Positions 1 to 13,743 of a DNA stretch of 64,000 bases are shown in pieces. Made by a program: the position numbers and the translations under genes. Origin of the DNA: Straminergon stramineum (taxonomy: Eukaryota > Streptophyta > Bryopsida > Hypnales > Calliergonaceae); assembly GCA_963920665.1 (NCBI GenBank), contig OY987267.1, forward strand, positions 9,176,001 to 9,240,000. The letters are read 5' to 3'. The notes beneath the pieces were generated by a model. It made no database searches. It saw only the letters and a list, made by a program, of their open reading frames with translations, and was not told the DNA's origin. The number at the start of each line of letters is the position of its first letter. Positions within the stretch are counted from its first letter, which is position 1.

Positions 1-325
1 AAGAAATTTTACTCAAAAAATAATAAAATTTTGCTTGTAATCGAATATAGAAGGAATTATGATATTTTCCTTTCAAAATTTATAAAAAAAATATTGTTGA
101 TAGCATTGGTGAATCTAATCATACGGATGGAATCTAAAACTCACAATCTCCAACTTTTATTTGTATATCAATTCTAAAATATGCTTCCAAATAGCACTTT
201 ATAATGTTTTTTCTCAAATTGTCAATTGTGGAGATGATTCCAAATGTTTAGGGGTTAAGTACAAAGAAATTAGGTGTTTGTATAAGTACAAAGAAATTAG
301 GTGTAAGTACTTAATATATTAGGTA
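1..325. repeat. Right end of a TTAA-ended element, followed by a 21-bp direct repeat
   Basis: The sequence TTTAGGGG-TTAA closes at 258 and matches the right end of the TTAA-ended element families found through the window; the left end lies outside the window or is lost. Immediately after it a 21-bp unit (AAGTACAAAGAAATTAGGTGT) occurs twice, at 257-277 and 284-304, with a 27-bp period. No coding signal was seen. Confidence 0.5.
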
Positions 326-462
326 AGGTAGGAGGCTCTTGAAGTGTCCATTTAAGCCTACCTAACTCATCATTGACAATAATAGATATTGCAAACAATA
401 TGTCATTCATTCCTAGATAGGATTTGCAATTAGAACCCGAACACTTCAAGAGCCTCCTACCT
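326..462. mobile_element. 137-bp MITE-like element with perfect 22-bp terminal inverted repeats
   Basis: A 22-bp sequence beginning AGGTAGGAGGCTCTTGAAG at 326-347 is repeated exactly in inverted orientation at 441-462. The enclosed 93 bp have no coding capacity. The core GGTAGGAGGCTC recurs singly near 23430, near 23549 and, inverted, near 25013, so the end sequence is dispersed. No convincing target-site duplication is visible. It is either a small non-autonomous DNA transposon or a hairpin-forming repeat. Confidence 0.55.
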
Positions 463-3229
463 CTGTAAGAATTTGAATCCTCTTAACTTCATTCATTAAC
501 AACTAAATCATTTTTTGAATATTTGCACGTTTTTGCTTAAATCTTTGTTTGAATATATTAATTTTTTTAAATTGACAATAAAACAAGGTCATAATTTAGA
601 GATACAAGAATTGTGTTAGATAAATGAGAAGGTATGTAGACAAAACATTATCTCAAAGCACTATCATGTTCATCACCAAGAGAATATATGGATTTCGAAG
701 TGCTTTGGGTTAAAAGTTTTGCACTATAGGTTTTACTTTTATAAAGTTTAATATATTGAAAAAGTAACTTAAGAGCCTAGAAAATAGAAATTTTTGTAAT
801 TTTTTTTTCATTCTTTGAAAAACTATTATGTAAATGCATGTACAAGATGGAAAGAAAAACTAAATTGTTAATAACTTACAAACAGAATTAGATCATGTTA
901 GCTCTAATAATGAAATTTCTTCTAATAAGAAATCTAAACTCTATTGACTTCCTTTATTTTCAAAAATTGTAGAAATGAGTTGAATATTTTTTCATAATGG
1001 TATTTTGATTAATCAAAAAGCAAGACTTTTTATAAATTTCACATAGCTAATCCAAGTAGAATGAATAAATAAAAGCTTTCTACGTAGGCATAAATATACT
1101 CTACAAGAAAAAAAAAATCAATTTTTTTGTTGTCAAAGCTTGACTAGTTTTTATTTTATTATAAATTGTTTTGTTCTTGGTCCATGATTGAGCATTAAAT
1201 GGTATTTCCAAATGCTTGTATGTCCTCCTATATTTAAGTAATGCTTCAAAAATATCACTACAAAAATTGAGGTTATAGTCTAAACGTGCCAAACAAGACT
1301 TTTTTTTTTCGTTTATTCTAAAGTGCCAAAGTGGTGATAAAAAATTGTTGTCATAGTGCTTCAAATTTGAACATTCATCCATTTATAGGATAGAAAATAT
1401 TACATTAGCACATATCACATGTCTATAAATTTGTTTTCATCCACAATCTAGCAATTTCATCCAAGAGTTTTTTTTAATTTGAAATCTTATGGCAAAAAGC
1501 TTCATGATTTTTTTCCATTTTTTAGCTAGATTATTTTTCTCTGGTGTAATCTAGCACCTAAAAGCCAAAAAAAGCCCTCGTGCCAAACTTCCAATTTTCT
1601 TCCAAGGGACTTTGATCCTTTAACTAACATTTTAACATAAATGATAAAAAGATAAAGATAAAAGTCACCATTTCTTTTGAATGGCTATAAGTACTCAAAT
1701 TAATTCAATTAGAGCAAGATACACTAATTTTTTTTCATACTAAAAACAACTTTATTTTTATTTTTATGAGCTATTGGGAATACCATGTAAAGCAATATTT
1801 TATTTGCTCAACACCCAATTTATCCCTTAAAGACTAGGCATTGAAAACTTTAAAATGAAATAAATGCACACAAGTTTGAAGCATAGAGAATATTAATTTT
1901 TTCATCCATTTAACTTTTTGTATAATTTTGTGCTAAATTCTTTAATATTTATATACTCTATACTAGTGTGCCCTATGTTGTTAGCACAACCAAAAGAAAA
2001 AGTAAAAGTGATTTTCTAATTTTTTGATAAAAAAAACACTTTGAAATTCAATAACTTCCGCACCAAGAAATAAATCTTCAAAACAAATTGAGTTGATTCT
2101 AAAAAAATCTTAAAATCTTAAAAAATCACATTAATTAGAACTTACTATATTTAACATAAAGGAAAAAAATATGAAAATTATAAATATTCGATTTTTTTAA
2201 TTAATTTTTGAAGGAATTTTTAATTTTTGGATTCAAATTATAGAATGGCATACGTTAGGGAAGTAGGAGATCTAATTACATAGATATAATATTTGGATTG
2301 CATTTCCTAATTTCATTTGAAAGTAATCATTGAAGTCTTCCTCTAAGTGGCATTCCATAATTCCTCTTTTCATTTTGTACCACCACCTAGTCATTAAGGT
2401 AAATTAGCCTATAATAGGCCAACTCTCTAATGTAGACACCTACAAAACCATCCACTATAGTCTTCCATCAATTCATGGTAGACTTTATTTAGAAAAAAAA
2501 ATTAGGACTTCACTAGGTAGGTTAATGGCCACAATCAGTGCTTTGGGCGATGGTGATGGAGTTTTTAGTGATTGCTTTAAGAACTTCCACCTTTCTAGTG
2601 TATACTCATTACATTAACTAAATTTTTAATTCCTTTATGTCATGCCTAGGTTAGAAAATATTGCAACCATGTTAGGAAATATTATTACTGCTTTAGGTGG
2701 TCTAATGACCATGATGGATACACTTTTTGATGGTTTTGGAGTAGTCTATAGATTGTTTTGGACTAACTGGGCAGTACACTTCAAAAATTCAGAAAAAAAT
2801 TCATACTTTGTCAAAAAAATAAACTTTTAGTTGCTCTTTCCATTTCTCATGTTTGTCTTTATATGGAAAAAGATTCAAAATTTTAAAAAATGTGAACAAT
2901 GCAAACTAGTCATTTTGCCTATCATAGGATGGTTTACCTTAACGGGTATAAATTTTGAATTTTTTAAAAATTCTAGTAGAAAATTGAAATATAAAAAAAA
3001 TTGTCGTGTCTTACACTAACTGAATTAGTTAAAAAAATATTGTTTATGCATGAAATATAGACACATATATGCATGGGTAGTTTTCCATTACTTTCTAGAT
3101 ATATCCATAGAATTATAAATCTCAATTATTTAGTATTACATATTTGATAACTTCAATCGGTAACTAAGAATTTAAGATAAGAAAGCAACAATTGCATTTG
3201 GAATTATTTGTTCATTAGACACAATTCAA
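463..3229. other. AT-rich intergenic desert with diverged repeat fragments
   Basis: No credible gene was found. ORFs are short, AT-rich and lack recognisable motifs. Two parts have relatives elsewhere in the window: about 1318-1465 resembles 60186-60331 in the same orientation, and about 2640-2945 resembles 35440-35705. Long A and T runs occur throughout. Confidence 0.6.
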
Positions 3230-3660
3230 TTAACCCATTAATGTAAATGTAAAAACTGTTTTTTATGGTAGCATAGAGATATTAGGCAAGTCACTGCAAA
3301 AGGAGTTTTTATTTCTTTTTGCTGAATTTTTCACACAACATTTGCCCAAGGAGTAGCTTTAACTCACATCAATTTTCATAACTTTTGACAACTTGGTTAA
3401 TAAGTTATTGCATGATATGTCATTTTCATTACTTGATGGGCAGCCCGGGCAATTCAAAAAAATTCTTTAAAGATCACTTTTAAAAAAATAAAAATTTGAA
3501 ATTTGTTCTCTAGATCTATATGCATGTGGGAAGCTTTGAATCATTCCATTTTGATTAATGAGATGAAAGTTATGAGGAGTTTTAGTTTGCAAGTAGTTAT
3601 TGTTTTCAAAGACTCCATAACTACCCTCAAACTAAATTCTATATAAAAGATTTCAAATGA
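3230..3660. mobile_element. Partial copy of the 0.9-kb TTAA-ended family B
   Basis: TTAACCCATTAATG at 3230 corresponds to the left end at 47704. The following text (no function beyond a shared word order such as ACACAACATTTGCCCAAGGA, GTTATTGCATGATATG and ATTCCATTTTGATTAATGAGATGAAAG) parallels 47760-48050 and, inverted, 29750-30020. The similarity fades after about 3660, so the right half is lost or too diverged to see. Confidence 0.5.
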
Positions 3661-6660
3661 AAAGAAATCAATCATATATGTATTTCTCGTAAGTAAAGGA
3701 ATCCTAAATAACTTGCATAGATTAATTATATTTGTGCTAAATGACTATAAGTAGTTCTTTTTTGAATGTAGAATGACAATTTTGAAATTAAGAACTTTGT
3801 TTTGTAAAGAGAAAAGACAAAGCAATGCAAAAAAATGTCTCTTCATCTTGAGTTCTACTTAATTATGCTTTGGTTACCAATACCCTTTTTGCTACTCATT
3901 TCAACATAAAGTGGTTCTCCAGACATGTAAGAAATCTATTTTAACATTTAAAAGCTATGAGAAAAAATTCAAAAAAAAAAATAATATAAAATTCAAAAGT
4001 TTTAAGTATGTCTACCAAATTGGTATTGTATACCAACTATTAATTTCATGAAAGCCAAACTTTCACCCAAACTCATTTGCAATTGTCAATTTAAAAAATT
4101 CTATCTCATTTTCATCATCAATTTCCTTAATTTATTTTTTATATTATAATATTAACACATAGTGATGCCTACCAACAAGGAATGCTCTATGAAAATATCT
4201 AAATTTAAAGTGTTTTTAACAAAAGAAAATGGTCCCATTACATTCGTGCATTTAACCTAAACCAACATTCTTAAATAATTGAGAATTTTTCCACCATAGT
4301 TGGATGAATAACAACAACAATAAAATTTTTTATTGATGGTTCTAGAATGAGTTGGTAACTACAATAGGAACTTCTATCTTAGGGGGTGTTGTGGACATTT
4401 TTAGAAAATAGTTTAAGTATTTTAGAAGAAGGACAATGCACATCATAGATGTACTTTATGTTGATCATGAAGGGATTTAGTTTTTCAATTTTGTAATGTG
4501 CTTAGTGCCTAGTCAACAATGGATTTGACAACATGTATGAACATCAATTCAAGTCATGAAGCTACTTAGTGTACCTAAGTTATTCAAAAAATATATAATC
4601 TTTGCAATGGAATAGACATGATGTTTAAGTATACGGAGTTTGTTCTGCAAGAATAAAATGTATTTCATACTTAGTGAAAGTTGGGCTATTCTTGTATGTA
4701 ATGAGGATACACTTGTATGCCCTATTCATTTTACAAGTGCAAAACAATTTCTCAATGTTTTCGAGTCCATGTCCTTATACACATCTTCTACAAATTATGT
4801 ATAGTATTTATGCACAAATCAACAACGTAGCAATTTTTTGACTTTCATGTTTGAACCTTCAAAAATTGGCAATCAACCGGAAGCTTTCCTACTCATTTGT
4901 CACCTTGATGAAGTGAATATATATGTTGAAGAAGAATGATGACCTATTCGGAAATTCTCCTATTAGTATAATAAGTTCGTTCCAAGGGAGATGGTCAAGT
5001 AGGATATCTATGCTACTAGGAACAATTCCTAAAATAGGTAATACAATTCCAAAATAGAAGATCATGACCCAAGTTGAAAAATTAGCAATCACTCAAACTA
5101 CAACGACACTGCACCATTCAATTTGATAAACAATTAATAATTGCAAATTTATTCAATATTGCAAATTTACCAACATACACACGTCACAAGTATTTCAAAA
5201 TTAAAATTGTGTATATATTAACCGAATTGGTGATCATATCACCTTTTCAAGATTTACAAAATATACAATGTTCCATCATTCTCTCATAATCTCATACACA
5301 CATATCTTCCACTTTTAACATTTGTCTTTCAACATCTCTCCACATCAAACCAACACTACCATCTCCCTCTTCCACACACTCAACTTCAATCACCATCACT
5401 CACATACAACCTACTTGGTCGGGATACACACTGCTCTCTCTGCAAGTGGGTCCCACAACGGAAGAGGCTAAGTACCCATTTGGATACCCTTTGAAACCTC
5501 CCAATCAACCTGGAATATAACTCAAAAAATCACATTCATGTGACCACTTCCAATTAGTAACCTGTAAGCACTCCGACATACTAACTTCCAATATGGAACC
5601 AAACCCACCGCCTTTTCACACACAACTTTGCTACCAAAAAGCTAAAACACCAACATTGACATTAAAATAATGAATGGTTCAACCAAAACAAAAGAACAAA
5701 AATCTCTCCATTCTACAATATACTTCAAACTTCACAAATTTTGGATGTTTCTTGAGTACAAAAATTATGGAAATTGATGTGGACTATGTCAATACTATTG
5801 GTACTATCTGAGTTTACAAAAATAGCCAAACTAATTGGAATTTCTTTGCACCTTCAAATACATCTTTGAATTCAACATAGCATTGTTTACCCATAAGGCA
5901 AGGAACCTTTTTGCATCCTTGAATAGATGACTCCTACTATTAACATAATTATTTAATATGGCTCCTCAGCCACCCTGAATCCTTGAATTAATTGAATTAT
6001 TCCTCCCAAATATCAAGCAAAGCAAAATACTTTCCTAGCATGGAGAAGACCATTGCTTCTTTATGCAATGTTACGAAGGATTCAAGTCCCTGTCAACGTT
6101 AAAACGAAAGGAAATTTAGCCCCAATGTCTTAGACTTTTCAAAGAGCAAATTCGGCGACTAAGGTAAATTACTAAGCAAGAATTTCTGTAAACTTGAACG
6201 AGGGAGAAACCCGTTCGAGGGTGTAAACTTGAATGAACGTATTATGGACAGATTTCATTGTCACTATTGAACAACTGAATCTCTTTTCCTCAGATAGTGA
6301 CGGAAGTGAAGTCTTGCGAACATGGATGAACGTGTTCAGGATGGATTTCGTCGTCTCTTTCGAACAGCCTCTGTACCTGAGACAATGAAAGTGATTGGGC
6401 ACTCCTCTCTAACTTGCAAGATCGAAGGCTGGCTATGGCGAAGCTCCAAATATGGAGCTAGGGTTGCAGGTTCAGGCATTGTTGCATCGAATATCGGGTA
6501 GTCGTATTGGCTATAAAGAGCGATTTTTGTGACTGTACCATTTTGATCTGTTTTTGCGATGCGAGGTACGAAGTTGAGGGAATGCAGCTTGATGAATCAA
6601 GGAGAAGTAGAGTGGGGTCGGTGTTGATACATTGCATTTGAGAATCGATAAAGAAGATCT
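3661..6660. other. AT-rich intergenic region leading to the TPLATE promoter
   Basis: Nothing recognisable as a gene lies here. Base composition becomes less AT-rich after about 6050, approaching the TPLATE start, so the last 500-600 bp probably hold its promoter and 5' leader. No clear TATA box or other core element could be assigned. The ORFs on the - strand at 6172-6402 and 6458-6664 show no family features. Confidence 0.5.
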
Positions 6661-6704
6661 GCATTTTTAGTAGTATTCCGGTATTGAATCAAATTGATAG
6701 AGTG

Positions 6705-9700
6705 ATGGATCATGTATTTGCGTCAGTAAAGACGGAGCTGGCGTCCAATGATGGGCTCCGTCAATCGCAAGCTCTATTGCTGGTGCTGCAGCATGCGGCA
6801 GCGGGGAAGGACATTTCCGCCATTGCGGATGCAGCCTGCGACGATATTATCGCTAGTCCTGCGAGTGCATTGTGCAAGAAATTGGCGTTTGATCTGATCC
6901 GATGCACGCGCCTGACGGGTGATCAATGGGAAGTGGTGTGCCGGGGGATCCGAAATGATTTCGATTTCCCGGATTCTGATGTTACTGCCGCGGCTGTGTC
7001 TTTCTTGGCCGCGATTCCCTCCTGGCGCCTCGGAAAATTTATCACTGATAACACCAAGGAAATCTCCAACTGCTTTGTGCACGACAATCCGAACTTGCGC
7101 TATGCGATCGTGGAAACGCTTGGGTCCTTGCTTGCTCGCGACGATGTCCTTAACCTTTGTGTCACGAACGGTGCGTTCTTGGACGCTATATCAATGTGGT
7201 GGCGGCAGATCGGAGAATGCATGTTGCATCCCTCGGACGCTGTTTCGAGAATCGCTTTCGAGAGTGTAGGACGTTTATTTTTGGAGTTCAGTACGAAGAG
7301 ACTGAGTAGATTGGCGGGGGATAAGCTGGTGCCGACTGAGGATTCACTTGCTATTCGAGCTGGCTGGGTAGTGGCCATGTGTAGATTTGTCTGGGAGAAG
7401 CGGGACATCTTGATGTCCCGCTCAAAGGTTTTGACGATTGAGAGCTTCCGTGCTTCAGTCTTTCCTCTGGCATACTCGGCAAAAGCTGTGGCTACTAGAA
7501 TGGTGGAAGATATGCAGGTTTGAGCTCTTGCCTATTCTCGTATAATGGGGCTCTGCATATGGTAGTTGATGAACGGAATTTGTGTATGTAATGGTATTCC
7601 TGACCAGCCATCTGTCGCAAAGTGAATACTGGTACTCGGATATGGACTTGACACTCCCATTACTGTTCGAAGCACTTCGTCTTCTACTGTCAATTTTGCT
7701 CCAATTATTTAATTTTTCTGTTTCTACTTGGCACGAAATGCTATTCAACATCGCGGCGGCAAATCAATTGCCTGTATAATATTCAAATTGCGCTATTTAT
7801 GTTGGTGCGCTTTGTTTTAGAAAAAAGCTACGCACTATCGTTAACGACGATTTTTCCAGTCTGTGCAAGAAGTTTCTGTTTGCTCCTTCTGTTTGTGCTG
7901 AATATCTTTGTTTTGGCTGGAAACTGATTGAGAATATTCATGCAAGTTTTCAAGTTCGTTTTGAGCTGACTGGCTTCTCCTGCCATATTAGACCACGATT
8001 TGTTTTAGCGACCTTGTAGAACCGTGATTTAGGGTAGAATAATCGTGTGATTATTCGTTCTCCTGGTCTTAGCATATGGAACATATTCTGTATATTGGTG
8101 GTCACTGTTTCCGATGTTCTCCATTGAAGGATTCCTCCTAACTTCAGTTTTATTTGCAGAAACTGTCAGGCTTACGGGGAATTCCTCGGGTGGCACTTCA
8201 AGAGAGCGAGTTTCGCAGTGCTGAGCACATCCTTGGAGTTTCTGATGTAGTTTCTCATCTCATGCCGTACTTGTTTGTGCTCGACCCGGCTTTAGTGTAT
8301 GAGGTCAGCGTCAACCTCCTCTCTTTGGCTGACGTGCCTGGAGGTAAACCGGAGTGGGCTTCGGCACCAATCACCGCCCTCCTGACTCTGTGGGATCGGC
8401 AAGAGTTTAATGCGGGACGAGAAAGTATTGTCCGAGCAGTTGTGAAGAATCTCCAGCTTCTAGATCTTCACTTGCAGGTCTTCTTGCAATTATTCTACTT
8501 CATGTAAATGTTTAATAGCTTAAATATGTGTTATACTTTCATCTACACTGATATCTAGAGATATCCCTGGACTTATTTTCGTACCTTCTTTCTACAGGTT
8601 TCTCTCTTCAAGCGACTTCTTTTGATGGTCAGGAATCTTAGAGTGGAGGCAGATCGCATGCATGCACTTGCTTGTATCTGCCGAACCGCTCTTAGTGTGG
8701 ACCTTTTTGCGAAGGAGAGTGTTAGGAGAGGTCAAAAACCTCCGCAGAACACGAATATAGCTGCTTTGTTTGAGGATGCGAAAATTAGAGAGGACCTGGC
8801 AAGCATCAACAGCGAGAGTCTCTTTCGAGAAGAGTTAGTTGCTTGTCTTGTTGAGAGTTGTTTTCAGCTTTCTGTCCCTCTTCCTCGGATTAAATCCATG
8901 GGTACTGAGAGCCGTGTCATTGGAGTTCTGAGTTATGGTACAGTATCAGGTGCTATGAGCTGGACTCAGTCAGCGCTTGAGGTTGTTGAGGTTTGCCGGC
9001 CTTGTGTCAAGTGGGACTGTCGAGGTAAATCTTCTGCATCTTTCTACTTTGTTACAAAGTTTAATATTCGCAGTTCGTTTAATGACTATGCCATCATTTA
9101 CTCCTCAATTCTTACTGGTATGATGTCATGTATGAGTGGCAGATTGACCATTTTGGCATAGCCTCGTGAGATTTGGTGTTTGGTGTTGCTAGTTGATAAA
9201 CTTTACCCCACTTTGGTAGGTGTCTATTATCGCTTAAGCAAACTTTAACGGTTAACGTTGTGTTTTCAAATGTTTTCAGCTCCACGCAGCCATAAGCGAA
9301 AAATTGCTTTGATTTATACTTATGTGATGCCGCTGTCTTCTTTTGCAGGTCGAACATATGCCATGGACTGCTACTTGAAATTGCTAGTGCGTTTGTGTCA
9401 TATTTATGATACTGTTGGAGGAGTGAAGAAGGCCAAAGATGGTGCTTCTCCTGAGCAAATCTTGGCGGAAATTCGGTTGCAAGCATTGCAAAAGCAACTC
9501 GTGAAAGATCTCAATGAGGTTTCGATTTGTTGTTTGTCTCAAATTTGTGTCCGTGGATATGCTATTAGATTAGAAGTCAAGAATTTTCTTGTGATTATTC
9601 AATTATAATCTTCTTAGTGTGTTTCATTCTGTACGTCCCAGGTGATATTTCAATATCCTTCAAGAAACAGGACTAAATTTGTTCAATTGATTTGCTTTGG

Positions 9701-12700
9701 TTCAGGTCACAACTGCACGACTAAGAGCTCGTGTAATCTGGGCTCTAGCGGAGCATTTCGATCTCGAAAGTCTAGATCCACTGCTTGCAGATGATCCGGA
9801 AGATCCTCTCAACATTATTATTGATCACATCCATAAAGTCATGTTCAATTCGGATTCCACAGCTACCGTCACCAACAGGTGCACAACTTTCCTGAGAGTC
9901 AGGTTTTGATTGTTGTGGAGCTGGTATTGCCTGGTACTATTATCAGGGTTTTCATCTGACTATCTTGGTCCTGCAGGTTACAGGATGTACAAGCTTTACT
10001 TGTTAGTTCTGAGCATCTAGGTTCAAGAAACCTGAGAGCAGGCCAGATGTTGACAAGAGAACTCGAGGATTTCAGGAATAGTGCTTTGGCTGATTCTGTG
10101 AATAAGCATCAATGCCGCCTCATTTTACAGAAGTTCAAATATCTCTCCAAACATCCTGATTCCAAGTAAGATACTTCCAAAATGCTACTCATCCTGATTA
10201 ACATACTTGTAGTGTGAGGAATTTGACGAACCCTTACTTGGCCATGTTATTTTTATGTGCAGATATTCTCTTTCACTAGATAGTTGTGGTATGGTCTCTT
10301 TGTTCAGTCATAGGCACTAGTTCATGATGTTTTTAGGCGTCTGTTGCTCACATGCTCACAACTTTTAGGTGCATGCTCACCGTTTCTACTACTTTCCCTC
10401 TCACAGTTCGCACTTTGTCTCTATTGTGTGTCGGGCCCAGCTAATTCTTAATGGATGATTGTTATCTGCTGGTTCTCGGTATAGGTCTCATGTCTTGAGA
10501 GTCTTACTCGGATAGCCTTGAATTTTCGGATCCTGTAGACATGTACGTCTCCTGCAAGTTGCGACGTTTCCTTCTAATAGAATATAGCTCTTCGCCTGTT
10601 AAGATGGGTAGGAAATTCAGGAGCTACAGGCGACTATCCTTTCACTCACCACAAGCTTTCCGTCCAGTACTTCGACGCATCGGCAGCTCAGGATCGTAAG
10701 CTTGAAGATCTAGTCCACACTGCCGTCCAGGAGCTTTGGAGACCCGCACAGAGTGAACTCACTTTGGCCACGTCTGGGATGACTTATTTGAAGGCCCCGC
10801 CAACTCCCAAAACTTTGTCTGGCAGTAGTGATCCTTGCTATGTTGAGGCGTATCATTTGACCGACCCTCACGAAAAGAGATTAACTCTTCATCTGAAGGT
10901 ATGAAAAGTTTCTACGCCCATTTCTGTATGAAAGCCACATGCCTTAGTAAAATACTTGATTTATGCATTATTACGAGTCTGATCATAATTTGAAATCTTT
11001 GACGAAGAGGGTGGAAGACTCCTCAATGCCTTGTTTCTTACAGACCTTTAGTTTGTGAAGCAGGTTGTAACTTGTGATTGTGCGCTTTTGAGCATGCTTC
11101 CAGATTCTAAACCTGACTGAACAAGAACTTAAGCGGGTAGATGTTCGTGTTGGCCTCATTGGCGCTCTTCGATTTATGGATGGCTCTCCTCAGGGCGTCC
11201 GCCAACTTCGGCAGCTCCAATCGCAGGTTAGCTTTTGTTCTCATATTTCTTTTCTGTAAAGATAGAATCGAGCAGTAGAGGTAAAGGTATTTAAGGCATG
11301 ATTGTCATGATGGGTGAAACTACTGATTCTGATGATAGGAGTGCATTTTTTTTATATGGAGAAGTCCAGATGGAAAACCAAGATATTACTTTGTCAGTAG
11401 TCAAAGGTCACTTTTTAGGCATTAACCGTTTCCTGTGTTGTCTATGATATCTATGTAGGTTCCAGTTCTATCCAGTGTTACTGTCGGAGTATCACGATTT
11501 GAGCGTTGTTCCTTGTGTGTACAACTCTTGTATTATCCATTTTTCGGTGGAGTTGGATTGGGCAATGGAGAAGATGGAGAGGGCTCTGTTGAGGAAGGAA
11601 GTCATCGAGCGAGACTGCGGAAAAATTATACATCTGAGTCTGGGGAACCCATCGTCTTACGTTGTGGATCGTATCGCCTACCTCTCATTGAACTTTTGGT
11701 TCCATATGCTCTCTCGCCTGTGGAGTTTTTTAGGATTTGGCCAAGCCTTCCTGCGATTGCTGAATACACAGGCGCCTACACGTACGAAAGTGTTGGGCTC
11801 AAGTCAGCTATAGTTTCTGGAGGGTACATGGAACCGGCTGTTTTACCGATTCTTTCAGGATTAAAGGCTTTATCATCGAAACCATTCCATAAAGTGTGCT
11901 CCCACGTCTTACGGACTGTGGCAGGATTTCAGGTACGCTTATTTGAATTTACGTTTTTTTATTTATATGTAATAACTTGGTTTCTGGCCGCTCATTTAAT
12001 TCTTTGAGCAACGCCTAAGGCTGCTGTGCTTTTGTTCACTCTACAGTAACCGGCAATACCGTAAAGAAATAAATGATCCTTGTGATATCCATATCCGTTT
12101 CTGGCAAATTAATCGTGCTGTCTGCCTTCTCTTGAATCAGAGAATTCTCTGGGACGTGTTACTGAAACGATGCCTCTGCAGATTTGCTATGCTGCTAAGT
12201 CCTGGTATGGTGACCTAGTGGGTATGATGATCTTTGGAGCAAGTGAAGTAAGTGGAGATGTGGATCTAGGTGAAGAGACAAAGACCATGGTATGCAAGTT
12301 CGTGGTGAGGGCGTCATCGGGAAAAATTGTGGATGAGATTAGTGCTGACGTTCAAACCTGGCTTGATGATTTGACTGATAGTGCTGTTCGGGGGGTTTCT
12401 GACGAGGAAGTGGAGGTTAGTACCGTTGCAAAGTTGATCCTTCTTTATGTTTACATCCTTTTGTATTTGTGTGAGCGTGAAAATTTAATAGAACAAGGAA
12501 ATTAGTCAATTGTTTCTAGAACTCTCTGGTATTAATGCTACTTTCCACATGTTTATGAGGCTAACCAACCCGGACGACTTTTGATATTCCTTGTGACAGG
12601 CTGCTGCTGCTGACAAGCTTAAAAGGTTAATGGAAATTCTGGCCGTCATTAGGGCTAAGCCACCAGCTCAGTCCGAACCTGAACTAGACTCGGACTCGGA

Positions 12701-12854
12701 AGATGATAGCTTGCTGCCAGGCCTAGAAACAAAACCGAAGAAGAAGCCTACCACGCTTTTCTTACCTTCTCCTGAAGATATGGAGCATCAGGCATTGCAA
12801 TCGGCTGTACTGCACGAGTGGAAGACGTTTCGTCTCCAGCAAGCTGTAAACTAG
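6705..12854 (+). CDS. TPLATE: TPLATE, adaptin-like subunit of the plant TSET/TPLATE endocytic complex
   Basis: Large subunit of the plasma-membrane TPLATE complex, which drives clathrin-mediated endocytosis and cell-plate formation; plant TPLATE descends from a beta-adaptin/beta-COP-like protein. Eleven exons in phase: 6705-7517, 8160-8477, 8598-9024, 9349-9518, 9706-9878, 9977-10165, 10604-10898, 11104-11226, 11459-11932, 12182-12415, 12600-12854, giving 1156 aa (Arabidopsis is about 1176). Family stretches seen include SPASALCKKLAFDLIR, SLAIRAGWV, GGKPEWAS, DRMHALACICRTAL, LLADDPEDPLNIII, GDYPFSHHKL, GSSDPCYVEAYHL, KPFHKVCSH and MMIFGASEVS. The adaptin-like solenoid is N-terminal and appendage-like domains are C-terminal. 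The tail (from residue 1073) has an acidic run followed by a lysine-rich run and ends ALQSAVLHEW, as in the family. The ATG at 6705 matches the usual MD(I/H)xF start; the frame opens further upstream but has no ATG there. All introns are GT-AG and short. Confidence 0.95.
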
Positions 12855-13743
12855 ACCAGTACTTCCTACCATTCATTCACTTTGCTGCTATCTGTTCATT
12901 CAGTCCAGTTAGAGATTAGTAGAATAGTAGAATATGATCCAATTAGAATATGATCCAGTTAGTAGAATATGATCCAAGCAGCTCTCATTTTTGGGAACGG
13001 TGAGTTCTCGTGTTGATCTTAATTTAGTCGCAAGACTTGCGATGTTAATATGAGCACATTGGAAGCATTCTTCGTAAAATATTTCCTCATCTCTGCTAGT
13101 TCAATTTCCTTTCTACGCTAACTTGGGTTGGCTGCTCAGATTACATTTAAGTTGCTCAATCTCCACACGGTGATGATTGGCGTGGGGACGTTGTATGCTG
13201 TTGAGACTGGTATCAATCTAGTTGTATGACCTGGAGTGTCAATCTACGTGCATGAGAGTTACCCTACTTGGAGTTCACTTGGGCTTATGTTTGTGGATGT
13301 TCAGACTAACTTGGTTTTGGAACCAATATGAGGATTTGTGGGTATGATTTGAGAAATTGATACATCCCGGCCCGTCTGGAACAGTATGTGATTGAAAGAG
13401 CGATTCCCGTATTTGAAATAGATTTTCAATGGAGATAATTATTGAAGAAGGATTTGCTCGGGACTCAGGGTCACATCAGCAACAATAATTCCTAGCTGGA
13501 ACGGTTTTGGGGGAAGTACCAAAACTCGTCCTTGTCACTTTCAAAGTACGTTTTCACCTTCCAAGTTCCAAATTTCATCCTCAAAATATTCTTACTTGTC
13601 CAAGCAGTAAGAAAGGCTGCCAATTACCCGAAATCCTTTAGAAGTCAAACTGATGTGCCCAAGCAGAGAAGTACTCCATCTCTACACCATTCAGATTCTA
13701 ATTGATCTCCTTTCAGTTGCGTGTTGAGTTTCAATTTCCAAAA
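12855..13743 (+). other. TPLATE 3' region and intergenic spacer with a small tandem repeat
   Basis: At about 12915-12976 a short unit, TAG(TAG)AATATGATCCA, is repeated three times with small changes, inside the likely 3' UTR or just past it. The rest shows no ORF of note. Sequence just before 13744 should be the promoter/leader of the RING gene; a purine-rich AAAA-ATGG context surrounds its start codon. Confidence 0.5.

Noticed and set aside
6684..6704. Upstream extension of the TPLATE frame
   Set aside because: No ATG in the extension; the family start aligns with the ATG at 6705.
6774..7408. Long - strand and alternate-frame ORFs over the first TPLATE exon
   Set aside because: They overlap a strongly conserved exon in another frame and have no family features of their own.
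13702..13743. Upstream extension of the RING frame
   Set aside because: The frame opens with TTG rather than ATG; the ATG at 13744 has a better context.
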